From Thiodiazotropha sp040507035 (GTDB lineage: Bacteria; Pseudomonadota; Gammaproteobacteria; Chromatiales; Chromatiaceae), in NCBI GenBank assembly GCA_040507035.1, contig JBEVVR010000015.1, positions 124,001 through 188,000 of the forward strand: DNA of 64,000 nucleotides. The letters run 5' to 3'. Shown piece after piece: positions 43,130-52,131 of the stretch. Numbering within the stretch: position 1 is the first letter of the stretch; every line of letters starts with the position of its first letter. Under the pieces are notes generated by a model that searched no databases, was not told the DNA's origin, and saw only the letters and a program-made list of their open reading frames with translations. The translations under genes were made by a program, and so were the position numbers.

Positions 43130-43226
43130 GTGCCAACATGATGCTGTTGTTGGCACTTCTCTTTGCACAAATATCGATCGGGTAATCTAAGATTCATTGT
43201 TAACAACGGTACGCGGACAAGTTTTC

Positions 43227-44243
43227 GTGGATAGAGAACGCTGGCAACGGATACAGAGAGTTTTTCACCATCTCTCGGACAAGAGCCCCAGCCACCGGCG
43301 GGACTACCTGGATATGGTGTGCGAGGATGACCAGGAGCTGCGTCTTGAAATCGAGGCCCTGCTCGAATCCCACGATCAGCTGCAGCAGGGGGAGCGGGAG
43401 TTCATCACCCCCGTTTTGCAGGGTCCCAGGGAGATTGGGCATCCGCAAACCCTGGGGGATTACCGTATTCTCGACGAACTGGGGCGCGGCGGCATGGGCG
43501 TCGTATACCTGGCGCAACACCCGCAGCAGGGAGAGGTTGCACTCAAGCTGCTGCCACGCTACACCGTCGCTGCCGAGGAGGCCCAGCGCCGCTTCAGCCT
43601 CGAGGCCAGGGTACTGGCCAGCCTCGACCACCCGGCACTCTGCCGGCTGATCGACTCCTTCAGCACCGAGGAGTATGCCGCTATCGCCATGGAGTTCATC
43701 GACGGCGAGGGCCTCGATGTACATCTCAGTCGAGGTCCCCTGCCCTATCGCCAGGGTTTAAAGATCATCCTCGACCTCAGCGATGTATTGGCCCAGGCCC
43801 ACGCCCAGGGCCTGGCACACCGGGATATCAAGTCCAACAATGTGCTGCTCGACCGGCAGGGAGAGACCAAGCTGATCGACTTCGGCATTGCCAAGTTCGC
43901 CGACGTTAAACTTACCGCTACTGGACAGATCATTGGAACACCCGGTTATATGTCTCCGGAGCAGTGGCGCGGAAAGGATGTGGATCACCGTACGGACCTC
44001 TGGTCCCTGGGAATATTGCTGTTTGAGCTACTCACCGCGCAAAAACCCTTTACCGCTGAAGAACGTTTTGAAGTGGCGAATAAAATATTGACCAGGGAGG
44101 CCCCGCCTCTGCCTGCAAACAGCTGCGATGGAGAGGATCTGGCACCGGTTCAGGCCATCCTCGATCAGCTTCTGATAAAGGAGCCGCAACAGCGCCTGGG
44201 CTCTTGCAGCGAGTTGAGCTCACTGCTCGGGAAATTAGTTTAA
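43227..44243 (+). CDS. Hanks-type serine/threonine protein kinase
   Basis: 338 residues from GTG 43227 (frame open to TTG 43197). The N-terminal extension DRERWQRIQRVFHHLSD with EIEALLESHD is typical of kinases encoded beside ECF sigma factors of the TIGR02999 type. Kinase domain: GRGGMGVVYLA, VALKLL lysine, HRDIKSNN catalytic loop, DFGIAK, GTPGYMSPEQW. The domain has no C-terminal membrane segment or extra domain. It probably phosphorylates or controls the sigma factor at 45436-45996, from which it is separated by a gene on the opposite strand. Confidence 0.93.
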   Translation: MDRERWQRIQRVFHHLSDKSPSHRRDYLDMVCEDDQELRLEIEALLESHDQLQQGEREFITPVLQGPREIGHPQTLGDYRILDELGRGGMGVVYLAQHPQQGEVALKLLPRYTVAAEEAQRRFSLEARVLASLDHPALCRLIDSFSTEEYAAIAMEFIDGEGLDVHLSRGPLPYRQGLKIILDLSDVLAQAHAQGLAHRDIKSNNVLLDRQGETKLIDFGIAKFADVKLTATGQIIGTPGYMSPEQWRGKDVDHRTDLWSLGILLFELLTAQKPFTAEERFEVANKILTREAPPLPANSCDGEDLAPVQAILDQLLIKEPQQRLGSCSELSSLLGKLV

Positions 44244-44289
44244 AGAGTAGAAGTTTCGGTGGGGCAGGGTCCCACTAGTAAAAGTCATG

Positions 44290-44315
44290 AAAAAACCCGC
44301 GCAATGCGCGGGTTC
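44290..44315 (-). terminator. Terminator for the basic protein gene
   Basis: CCCGCGC (44296-44302) pairs with GCGCGGG (44306-44312), 3-base loop, with a run of A before it on the plus strand, which is a T-tract downstream on the minus strand. It is just after the stop of the minus-strand gene ending at 44351. Confidence 0.8.
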
Positions 44316-44350
44316 TCATGCTCTTCAAAGCCTAGAAAAAGAACTACCAA

Positions 44351-45280
44351 TCAGCACTTCGCGCCAAACAGCTTACCCACTGAACAACCAGCCTTTTTGA
44401 TCGACTTGCTGGCCTTTTTCGCTCCCCTTTTCAGATTCTTGCCCATCTTTTTCGGGTTGGTCAGGGTGCGGCCCGCCTTGTGCGCGGTGCGCAGGGAGTC
44501 TCTGCCCAGTTTCTTGAAGCGGCGCGGCGCCTGCTTGGGATCTTTAAAGGTACCGTAGGTCCACTCCGCGGCATCGACCGCATCGGGGATATCCACACCG
44601 AGGGCGGTCTCGGCGACCATTGTGCCTCCGGCCACCACCACACCCCCTGCGGCCACCTTGCCCAGGGTACGCAGCTTCTTGCCTTTCTTGACTGTCTTCA
44701 GGGCATTTTTATTTTTCAATATACCCTTGGGTTTGGTGACTTTGTTGCGTGGCTTACTGGCGCTGTAACCGGCACCACGGGTACGCTTGGTATTGTCGAA
44801 TCTAACTCGAGTTTTGTGGGTTTTTTTCACACTTGTATGGCTCGGGCCGCTCTTCCCTCGTGCCTGCTTGGCCAGGTTACCGCGGCGTTCCATGTTACGA
44901 CGCACCTCCGGTGATAGCTGAGAAGTACTGAAACGGGCCTTCGGCTTTCTCGCCTGCCTATTCAGAGTCGATTTGATCTGCTCGTTATTCCGCGCGTGGC
45001 GAGCCACATCACCGCGATGACGCATATTGCCGCGAGTCTCCGAACCCAGTTCACGTGTAAAGTTCCGCTCGTTGTGCAGTGCCCGGTTGGCCGCACTGCC
45101 TTTCAGGATGCTTTTGGGTTGGCCAACACGCCGGTCGACACGGGTGTTGTTATAGCCGGCGCCCGGTCCGCGAGGCTCAAGATTGAACTGCACTCCACCC
45201 TCGGCCACGGCAGCCGAACTTATAGCAGTGGTGGTAAGGATCAGGGTTACACTCGAGAGATAACTGATTACTTTGTTCAT
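44351..45280 (-). CDS. Highly basic exported protein with internal repeats
   Basis: 309 residues, extremely rich in Lys/Arg. Signal peptide (VTLILTTTAISSAAVAEGG). Internal duplication: RGPGAGYNNTRVDRRVGQPKSILKG versus RGAGYSASKPRNKVTKPKGILKN, and a repeated ETRGNMRHRGDVARHAR / EVRRNMERRGNLAKQAR unit. A hydrophobic helix (VAAGGVVVAGGTMVAETAL) is near residue 220; two cysteines close the C-terminus (AGCSVGKLFGAKC). Function unknown; might bind nucleic acid, polyanion or surface polymer. Shine-Dalgarno GAGGAA. It lies between a kinase and an ECF sigma factor, on the other strand. Confidence 0.8.
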   Translation of the reverse strand: MNKVISYLSSVTLILTTTAISSAAVAEGGVQFNLEPRGPGAGYNNTRVDRRVGQPKSILKGSAANRALHNERNFTRELGSETRGNMRHRGDVARHARNNEQIKSTLNRQARKPKARFSTSQLSPEVRRNMERRGNLAKQARGKSGPSHTSVKKTHKTRVRFDNTKRTRGAGYSASKPRNKVTKPKGILKNKNALKTVKKGKKLRTLGKVAAGGVVVAGGTMVAETALGVDIPDAVDAAEWTYGTFKDPKQAPRRFKKLGRDSLRTAHKAGRTLTNPKKMGKNLKRGAKKASKSIKKAGCSVGKLFGAKC

Positions 45281-45435
45281 GACACGATTTCCTCAATGGC
45301 TGTTATGGTCCAAGTCGGGTTTATTGACCTGTTACTGGATAGAGCGCCGTTTGCGAGCTGATCGTTCGGAGAAATATTTACCAGGTGATCTGGCTGAAGT
45401 ACTATCCAAGCCAGAAATCCTTGCAGGGAGGAGAG

Positions 45436-45996
45436 ATGTCAGATAACGAAAACGAGGTGACACAGCTTCTGGCCGCGGTTAGAGAGGGCGACCGGGGTGC
45501 CCATGAGTTGCTGTTGTCCCAGGTCTATGACGAACTGCGTCGTCTCGCCGCATCCCACATGCGCAGGGAGCGCAGTGATCACACCCTGCAGGCCACGGCC
45601 CTGGTCAACGAGGCCTATCTGCGTCTGGCGGGGGCGGAGGCGAAGGCCCGGGACCGGGTGCACTTCTTTGCCCTCGCCGCGCAGACCATGCGGCGCATCC
45701 TGGTGGATCACGCCCGGGCTAAAAAGCGGGGAAAACGGGGTGGTGGTTTGAGGCAGACGACCCTTGACGGCTCTGCCTATCTGGATGACGACAACCGGGA
45801 GAGCGTCCTCGAACTGGACGACGCCCTGCAACGATTGGCCGCATTCGACGAGCGCGGCGCCAAGGCCGTTGAGCTGATGTTCTTCGGCGGCCTGACCTAC
45901 GACGAAGCCGGAGAGGTCCTGGGTATATCAAAGACTACCCTGTTCGAAGAGATCAAACTCGCCAAGGCCTGGCTCGCGAGAGAAATGGGGAGTTGA
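45436..45996 (+). CDS. ECF sigma factor, TIGR02999-like
   Basis: 186 residues from ATG 45436, GGAGGAG upstream. Region 2: YDELRRLAASHMRRERSDHTLQATALVNEAYLRL and FFALAAQTMRRILVDHARAKK; region 4: LTYDEAGEVLGISKTTLFEEIKLAKAWL. This ECF group (ECF43-like) is usually next to a Hanks-type kinase instead of an anti-sigma factor. Here the kinase is 1.2 kb upstream. Target genes unknown. The stop is one base before the convergent outer-membrane protein gene. Confidence 0.93.
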   Translation: MSDNENEVTQLLAAVREGDRGAHELLLSQVYDELRRLAASHMRRERSDHTLQATALVNEAYLRLAGAEAKARDRVHFFALAAQTMRRILVDHARAKKRGKRGGGLRQTTLDGSAYLDDDNRESVLELDDALQRLAAFDERGAKAVELMFFGGLTYDEAGEVLGISKTTLFEEIKLAKAWLAREMGS

Positions 45997-45997
45997 G

Positions 45998-46765
45998 TCA
46001 TTGAAACAGATAGACAACCCCCACGTTAAAAAAGGTGAGCTTCTGATCCGCTGAGAAAGTTTCACCCTCGAACTTGATCTCCTGATCGTAATCGTTGATT
46101 TTGAAAGTAGTATTGATATAGAGCCTGTCGTTCACCGGCACCAGCCAGTTGACCCCATAGCTCCAACCATCCGCATCGCCCTTGTGTCGACCGCTGAGAT
46201 CATCGAACTCCGTGGCTTCCTCGGGTTCGTCGTCATCCTCTTCCTCATCCGCCCTGAACCTATCATCGGTTTTCAAATCCACATAACCCAGGTTAAAACT
46301 CAATGTGCCCGCGGATTTCAGGGGAATATTGTATGTTGCACCGGCAAACCAGCCATCCTTGCGATAGAACTCCCTGCGTGAAGTTCCATCATCACGCAGC
46401 TTGAAATCGATATCGGTTTCACTGTCCTTGTAACCGATGAAGAGATTCAATCCATCGTTGACTCGATAACCCAGGGTAAGATCAAGATCGGATCGCCCTG
46501 CATCGCCGGTATCCTCCTCTTCAGAGATGGCGGTATTGCCCACCGAGTCGGCATAACTCAGATTCACAAAGTAGCTATCGAACAGCAGACCGCCGCTCAG
46601 CACCAGGGATTGAAAGCTTGGTGAGGAATCGAGTTTGGCATCGAACTCCAGGTTTGTATAACCAAAGGCAACACCACCCACATAGTCGACTTTCGATTCC
46701 GCTTCAGCGCTTGTTGCAATCGATGTCAACCAAATTAAACCTACCAATATCCAGCTTTTTTTCAT
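45998..46765 (-). CDS. Outer-membrane beta-barrel protein, putative
   Basis: 255 residues from ATG 46765, strong Shine-Dalgarno GGAGGCATA. Signal peptide (SWILVGLIWLTSIATSAEAES). Then alternating beta strands with aromatic ends (VDYVGGVAFGYTNLEF; YFVNLSYADSVGN; LDLTLGYRVNDGLNLFIGYKD) and an acidic loop (RADEEEDDDEPEEATEFDD). The last residue is aromatic-rich FFNVGVVYLFQ, ending in Q rather than F. A porin-like or OprF-like barrel of unknown substrate. Confidence 0.85.
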   Translation of the reverse strand: MKKSWILVGLIWLTSIATSAEAESKVDYVGGVAFGYTNLEFDAKLDSSPSFQSLVLSGGLLFDSYFVNLSYADSVGNTAISEEEDTGDAGRSDLDLTLGYRVNDGLNLFIGYKDSETDIDFKLRDDGTSRREFYRKDGWFAGATYNIPLKSAGTLSFNLGYVDLKTDDRFRADEEEDDDEPEEATEFDDLSGRHKGDADGWSYGVNWLVPVNDRLYINTTFKINDYDQEIKFEGETFSADQKLTFFNVGVVYLFQ

Positions 46766-46899
46766 AATGCCTCCGATTGATCTTGTCCTACCGTTAAACA
46801 GCAACAACATCCGGTATCAATTATGGTCAGTCGTTTAGTAAAAATAGTCTATGCTTTGAAGCGTATTCCCTAGCCTTATTAGAATGCCTGCATCTTACC

Positions 46900-48978
46900 A
46901 TGGCCACTCAAACCCCCGGTACCGAGATTCCCGGTTACTCCATAATCCGTAAGGTTGGATCGGGTGGTAGTGCCGATGTCTATCTGGCCGTGCAACAAAA
47001 CCTCAATCGCCGCGTTGCGCTGAAACTGCTCAAGGGTGCACTCACCGCCGATACAAAATTCGGAGAACGCTTCAAGCGTGAGGGCCGAATAATCGCCCAA
47101 CTCAACCATCCCCATATCATCCCTGTCTACGATATCGGTGAACACCACGGCTACTACTACATGGCGATGGAGTACCTTAAGGGTGGCGATTTGAGAGACC
47201 AGGCCGAGGGATTAACACTGAAAGATCTGCTGCAGACTATGCTGCAGGTGACAGATGCCCTGCAGACAGCTCATGAGCGCGGCTTTATCCACCGTGACAT
47301 CAAGCCCGCCAACATTCTGTTTCGCAATTCGCATCAGGCGGTGCTGACCGACTTTGGCATCGCCCGTCAGACCGAATCTCTCACCCAGATGACGGTAACC
47401 GGCGCCATGCTCGGCACCCCGGCCTACATGAGCCCGGAACAGATCGCCGGCAGGCCCCTGGACGGCCGCACCGATCTCTACTCCCTGGGTGTTAGCCTGT
47501 TCGAAATGCTCACCGGCTATCAACCCTATCGTGGCGACAGCATGATGAGTGTTGCCATACAACACCTGAATGCCAAGATCCCAAGTCTGCCGAGAGCAAG
47601 CTCACCACTGCAAAAGCTTATTGACCAACTATTGACCAAGGACCCGGAGCAGCGAATCCCCGATGCTAAAACTTTAGCGGAGGAGATACTAAGGATCTTG
47701 GAACGGTCCGACATAACGACAACACCCCTCAACGCCTTGTGGCCGCAACAGCCTCCGGATAGCGACAGCGATGTAAGCATCATAGAGGCCTCGGAACAAT
47801 CGTTGAAAAGCAATAGGTCTAAATCTCGCATCACAACAGGAATTGCCACTGTTGGCACTATTGCCGCGCTAGGAACGATTGCCTGGTACCTGAATAATCC
47901 AACCGAGATCAACGACAACAACCTTCCTACCAGCCAGATCGATAACAGCACGACACGCGAAACAACTCAAAACATAACTGATACGCGTCAAGGTCGTGAG
48001 GAATTGACATCAACGGAAACCATACCACCCTGGCAGAAGATCTTGACCGAGGCGAACCGTCTCTTCGAAGCGGGTCAATTGATAACTCCGGAAGATGACA
48101 ATGCACTTTCCCGCTACCGGGAAGTGCTACAACAGGACAGCGAGAACATCATTGCTAAAAATGGCGAACAGAACATCCTCCAACGCCTGATATTGAATGT
48201 AGAGAGATTGATAGTGAATCAATCTCTCGAACAAGCAGGCCGGGAACTCGACACATTGACAGGCCTGTGGCCAGGGGAGCAACAGCTCGCGCAACTGCAG
48301 GAGAGAATCACCGCAACACGCCAGCGTATTGAGGCGAACAATCGGGCCGCGGCGGATGCCTCCAAGCAGCGGGAGATCGACCGTCATCTGCAAGCCGCGA
48401 CGTCGGCAATGATTGCAGGCCGGTATCTAAAACCGCAACAGGAGAGCGCCCACTACCACTTCAATAAAGCCCTGGCACTCGATCCGAAAAACCAGACTGC
48501 AAACAACGGCCTGTCACAGATCAAAGATCTCTTGATAACACAAATAGAGACCGCCACATCAAGCAACGACTTCAGCTTGTCGGAATCCCTGCTGAAGGAA
48601 CTGCGCAGCCTCGATTCCAACAACCCTCGATTGGCGTCGTTAACAGAAGCGGTTACAGATGCAAAAGCAAGCCTTGCAAGGCAACAACTGGAAGCGCGGA
48701 AAATGGCAGACTTTCAACGTCAACTCGAGGGACTGATGGAGAGAAACGCCCAATGGCGGCTCAGCAGCGCGGATCTCGCCACGCAAACCGACAATGGAAA
48801 TCGACTCATAGCCGACATATCAAGCCTGTTCAACAATCACCCCGATAACGATCAACTCCGTACCCTGTACGACGCCGCGAATCAACGGCTGCAGCAGATC
48901 AAGGCTCGACGGCTCGATGATCAGAGGCAACAAGCGGATAAAGACCCTCCAAGAAAACCGGTCATGGGTGGCTTCTGA
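46900..48978 (+). CDS. Membrane-anchored serine/threonine kinase with extracytoplasmic repeat region
   Basis: 692 residues. N-terminal kinase domain (about 1-270): GSGGSADVYLAV (20-30), VALKLLK, HRDIKPAN (131-138), DFGIARQ (151-157), GTPAYMSPEQ. One transmembrane helix about 311-330 (TGIATVGTIAALGTIAWYL). The C-terminal half is a large helical TPR/coiled-coil-like region with Q/R-rich helices. Resembles PknB-type sensors, but the sensory part is a helical repeat and not PASTA. The neighbouring ECF sigma is downstream. Confidence 0.93.
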   Translation: MATQTPGTEIPGYSIIRKVGSGGSADVYLAVQQNLNRRVALKLLKGALTADTKFGERFKREGRIIAQLNHPHIIPVYDIGEHHGYYYMAMEYLKGGDLRDQAEGLTLKDLLQTMLQVTDALQTAHERGFIHRDIKPANILFRNSHQAVLTDFGIARQTESLTQMTVTGAMLGTPAYMSPEQIAGRPLDGRTDLYSLGVSLFEMLTGYQPYRGDSMMSVAIQHLNAKIPSLPRASSPLQKLIDQLLTKDPEQRIPDAKTLAEEILRILERSDITTTPLNALWPQQPPDSDSDVSIIEASEQSLKSNRSKSRITTGIATVGTIAALGTIAWYLNNPTEINDNNLPTSQIDNSTTRETTQNITDTRQGREELTSTETIPPWQKILTEANRLFEAGQLITPEDDNALSRYREVLQQDSENIIAKNGEQNILQRLILNVERLIVNQSLEQAGRELDTLTGLWPGEQQLAQLQERITATRQRIEANNRAAADASKQREIDRHLQAATSAMIAGRYLKPQQESAHYHFNKALALDPKNQTANNGLSQIKDLLITQIETATSSNDFSLSESLLKELRSLDSNNPRLASLTEAVTDAKASLARQQLEARKMADFQRQLEGLMERNAQWRLSSADLATQTDNGNRLIADISSLFNNHPDNDQLRTLYDAANQRLQQIKARRLDDQRQQADKDPPRKPVMGGF

Positions 48979-49089
48979 CTAGCCACAAACCTGGCAAGTG
49001 AATAAATTTGTGATAAATGCGTGATCTCCACAAGAGATCCTCCTTTTACCCTGCACCCAATGCTGTAAATCAATCCCCAGGAGGGTGCC

Positions 49090-49671
49090 ATGTCGGGTGT
49101 AAAAGAGATACAACTAGACAAGAACCGGAAAAGAGATCAAAGACTCAGAGAACTCTTGTCTGCCTGCGCTTTGAATGATCGCAAGGCCTTTGCCGAAATC
49201 TATCAAATCGCGTCACCGGCCCTGTATGGCATCGTGTTACGCATCCTGAAAAGAGAGGCATGGGCGGAAGAGTGCCTGCAGGAGGCTTTCATCAAGGTCT
49301 GGAACAATGCTGAGAGTTACAGAGGTCATCTAGCCGCACCCATGACCTGGATGACGACGATTGCGCGCAATCAAGCACTGGATCAGTTGCGTCGCTACCG
49401 GCGTGAGGTGTTGGAATCTGAGGGGACCTACATAGCGGAGGAGATCGATACCGAACCCTTGCCCTTGGATAGGCTGACACACAGTGAAGAGGGATCACGG
49501 CTCAAAGTCTGCCTGGAACAGTTAAATGAAAAGGAGCGCCAGGTGATCAGTTTGGCCTATTTCAGGGGGCTTACCCAGAGTGAGCTAGCCAGCCAGATTG
49601 ATATGCCGTTGGGGACGGTCAAGACGCAGATGCGGCGGGGGTTGGCGCAGCTTCGGGGGTGTTTGCAATGA
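49090..49671 (+). CDS. ECF sigma factor, SigK/RpoE-like
   Basis: 193 residues. Region 2: AFAEIYQIASPALYGIVLRIL to AAPMTWMTTIARNQALDQLRRYRRE; region 4: LNEKERQVISLAYFRGLTQSELASQIDMPLGTVKTQMRRGLAQLRGCL. Classic ECF of the SigK-like (ECF19/RpoE) type, which usually has an anti-sigma gene (RskA type) just downstream; none is found here. Start ATG 49090 with AGGAGGG upstream. Confidence 0.93.
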   Translation: MSGVKEIQLDKNRKRDQRLRELLSACALNDRKAFAEIYQIASPALYGIVLRILKREAWAEECLQEAFIKVWNNAESYRGHLAAPMTWMTTIARNQALDQLRRYRREVLESEGTYIAEEIDTEPLPLDRLTHSEEGSRLKVCLEQLNEKERQVISLAYFRGLTQSELASQIDMPLGTVKTQMRRGLAQLRGCLQ

Positions 49672-49936
49672 CCTGTGGAGGGGGCGAAATTTTGCAGGAT
49701 AAACTGGAAACCATTTGACTTCTGGACAAACCCTTTTATCAAAGTTCCCTCCTTAGAGATTACCGAACCCACAAACCAGTGCAATCGTTACAAGGTCAAT
49801 TGACCTTAGAAAAAGAGAGACCGATTTGTGAGGTTCGATAGTGGCGAGTGCCTTGTCCTAACCGCTTATTGCAAACTAATAGCAACTTAGTAAAAAATAC
49901 TGATATTAATTGTAGATAAAAGTACCTCTACTCTAT

Positions 49937-50167
49937 TTATGGTGGACAGGCTTTGGCGAAACAATCTGGACACACACGGAGTTCACGGACTATTTCTAGA
50001 CCTTGACCGCCTGGATCATCGGTCTTCTTGCATCGTCCTGATATTGGGTCTGTATATTCATTTGCAGCTGGGCGAAACGGATATTTTTTTCTTCGCAGTT
50101 TGATTGGAAGAAGAGAGGAAGGAGTATTGGGTCTTATGATCTTTTTACAGAGTTCACATACATACAC
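49937..50167 (-). CDS. Small zinc-ribbon protein
   Basis: 76 residues with CELCKK (CxxC) near the N-terminus and CPDC near the C-terminus, spaced for one zinc ribbon. The middle RRKKYPFRPAANEYTDP and TDDPGGQGLEIVRE blocks are typical of a small, widespread uncharacterised family, by memory. GGAG lies 8 bases before the ATG at 50167, which supports translation. It is between a sigma gene and a LysR gene, otherwise isolated in an AT-rich stretch. Confidence 0.65.
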   Translation of the reverse strand: MYVCELCKKIIRPNTPSSLLPIKLRRKKYPFRPAANEYTDPISGRCKKTDDPGGQGLEIVRELRVCPDCFAKACPP

Positions 50168-50435
50168 ATTCTCCGGCTATATATGGCCTCCAAGCAGCCG
50201 ATCCCCTGGAGGAGTTGTTAGAGAGCCGATTTTGTCTCGGCCACTAGATATTAGCAATACACTCCTAGGGATACAAACTGATTGAATTCTTTATGACAAC
50301 TGAGCGGATGTGAATAAACATCCATCGAAAATGGTGCGGCAAAGCTACTGTCTTAGTTAAAACACCCATCACGCAAATAGTAGGGATTGTTACCCGATAA
50401 GTACTGAGCTCTATTTCGTCTGTGATTACTAATAT

Positions 50436-51338
50436 CTATTTCACATCACGAAACCACTCCAAGAACTCATCCACCAAAAAATCAAACACAACCCTAACCC
50501 GTCGACTTGTCCTAAGTTCTTTATGCACTACCAGCCAAAGCGGCCCTGCAAACGGTTGCAAATCCGGCAGCACCTTATGAAATCCTGGTTCTTTTGCTGC
50601 CAACTGATCGGGCAACAAGGCTATGCCAAGCCCGCGTTTTACCAGCTCCCATTGTGTAATCACACTCTCTGAGGTTATCGAAAAGTTTCTTTGGGTCAAT
50701 TTAACACCGCACCCTGCCATGATATTTATCACCATCTCGGATTTATCACAGATGAAATTGGCATCGCCAAGATCTCCCGGTGACTGAGGAACACCCATCT
50801 GCTCGAGATATTGTGCTGATGCGTAGAGGTGTCCGGTGACATCGCCCAGCTTGCGTGCAATCAAATCCGGATCTGAGGGTTGCATAGCACGTATGGCGAT
50901 ATCGGCTTCCCGACGCCTTAGATCACTAAGCGTGTTCGACACAATAAGGTCGACCCTGATGGCAGGATAGAGACATACCAGCTTTTGTACCAGGGTGGGC
51001 ATGACAAGGTTTGCAACCAAGTCGGTGGCACTGATACAGATCTCTCCTTCGATGGTGTTTGCTTGGCCAGCCGCTGTCAGTTTGAGATCTACCGCAGCAT
51101 CCCCCATGGCCCGCACCTGTTGCAGAAGCTCGGCTCCGCTTGGGGTGAGTTCGAGTCCTCTACCAACTCTTTCGAACAAGGCAACACCCAGCTCTTCTTC
51201 CAGGCCGGCAACCTGACGGCTCAGTGTCGGTTGCGTCAGACCCAGTGCCCTTGCTGCCGCGGACAGAGAACCCTCTTCGGCAGTCACCAGGAAGGCCCGG
51301 GCCAGATTCCAGTCAAATTGTACTGATTGCCAATCCAT
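50436..51338 (-). CDS. LysR-family transcriptional regulator
   Basis: 300 residues from ATG 51338. N-terminal winged helix (WNLARAFLVTAEEGSLSAAARALGLTQPTLSRQVAGLEEELGVALFERVGRG), then the periplasmic-binding-like effector domain. Ligand unknown. The divergently transcribed membrane protein gene at 51440 is the likely target. A 17-base palindrome at 51346-51362 fits a LysR T-N11-A type box. An in-frame ATG at 51350 would overlap that box. Confidence 0.93.
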   Translation of the reverse strand: MDWQSVQFDWNLARAFLVTAEEGSLSAAARALGLTQPTLSRQVAGLEEELGVALFERVGRGLELTPSGAELLQQVRAMGDAAVDLKLTAAGQANTIEGEICISATDLVANLVMPTLVQKLVCLYPAIRVDLIVSNTLSDLRRREADIAIRAMQPSDPDLIARKLGDVTGHLYASAQYLEQMGVPQSPGDLGDANFICDKSEMVINIMAGCGVKLTQRNFSITSESVITQWELVKRGLGIALLPDQLAAKEPGFHKVLPDLQPFAGPLWLVVHKELRTSRRVRVVFDFLVDEFLEWFRDVK

Positions 51339-51345
51339 ACATTTT

Positions 51346-51362
51346 TGCATGTGTTGTATGCA
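51346..51362. promoter_or_regulatory. Candidate LysR binding box
   Basis: TGCAT-GTGTTGT-ATGCA, a perfect inverted repeat with 7-base spacer. It lies 8 bases upstream of the ATG at 51338 and between the two divergent genes, as expected for autoregulation and target control. Confidence 0.55.
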
Positions 51363-51439
51363 TATTTTCGCAATTTATATAATTTTCGTATTGATTAATA
51401 TAGCGACATTGGCAACACAAATACAGGGAGAAATCGAAA

Positions 51440-52108
51440 TTGAAAGAACTTGTCGTCTGGTTAATCCATTTTCCAACGGGATCGGTGGCCATATTGGCTG
51501 CGATCGCCGCTTTTTATTACCCAAAAGGCTCTTCAAACCACAGGAAGGCCGGCCGGGTATTCACCATTGCCATGCTCGCTATGCTGATCAGTGGAGCTGT
51601 TGCCGGTGCCCTCAAGGGATCACTCGATGATCTGTTTCTCGCCGCGCTTGTGTTCTATAGCGTGTTTACAGCCTGGTTAACGGTTCGGAACCGTCGACCC
51701 GTCATCGGCATTCTGGAATACCTTGCCCTGGCCTATATCGTTATCTATGGACTGGCTGCCCTGGCGATCCATCCTGAGTGGGCCATGGTTAAAGAACCCG
51801 CTGTCTACACATTTGACGCAATTATGGCCCTCCTTTTTGCCACGGGTGACATTCGAAACATCTTGTTGAAAGGGATGAAACGAACTCATCGACTGGCGCG
51901 TCACATCTGGCGTGTATCCTTTTCCGTCGTCTGGGCGGCGTTGGCCTTTAGCGACAAAATCATCAAGATGCTTGATTCAACGATACAGCAAATGCCTTAT
52001 GTGGTTGTGATACCTTCCACCCTTGTGTTGTGCTTTATGTTTTATTGGCTTATCAGAATTTTCAAAGCGCACATCCCTATTAGCACGGAGACTCCAATTA
52101 GGAGATAA
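51440..52108 (+). CDS. Multi-spanning membrane protein of unknown function
   Basis: 222 residues from TTG 51440 (GGGAG upstream, 9-base spacing). About six hydrophobic helices (LVVWLIHFPTGSVAILAAIAAFYYP; VFTIAMLAMLISGAVAGAL; AALVFYSVFTAWLTVRNRRP). The layout with histidine-containing RTHRLARHIWRVSFSV resembles DUF2306-type membrane proteins, by memory. Probably regulated by the divergent LysR protein. Confidence 0.8.
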   Translation: MKELVVWLIHFPTGSVAILAAIAAFYYPKGSSNHRKAGRVFTIAMLAMLISGAVAGALKGSLDDLFLAALVFYSVFTAWLTVRNRRPVIGILEYLALAYIVIYGLAALAIHPEWAMVKEPAVYTFDAIMALLFATGDIRNILLKGMKRTHRLARHIWRVSFSVVWAALAFSDKIIKMLDSTIQQMPYVVVIPSTLVLCFMFYWLIRIFKAHIPISTETPIRR

Positions 52109-52131
52109 TATTACTATTGGAGAACCGATAT

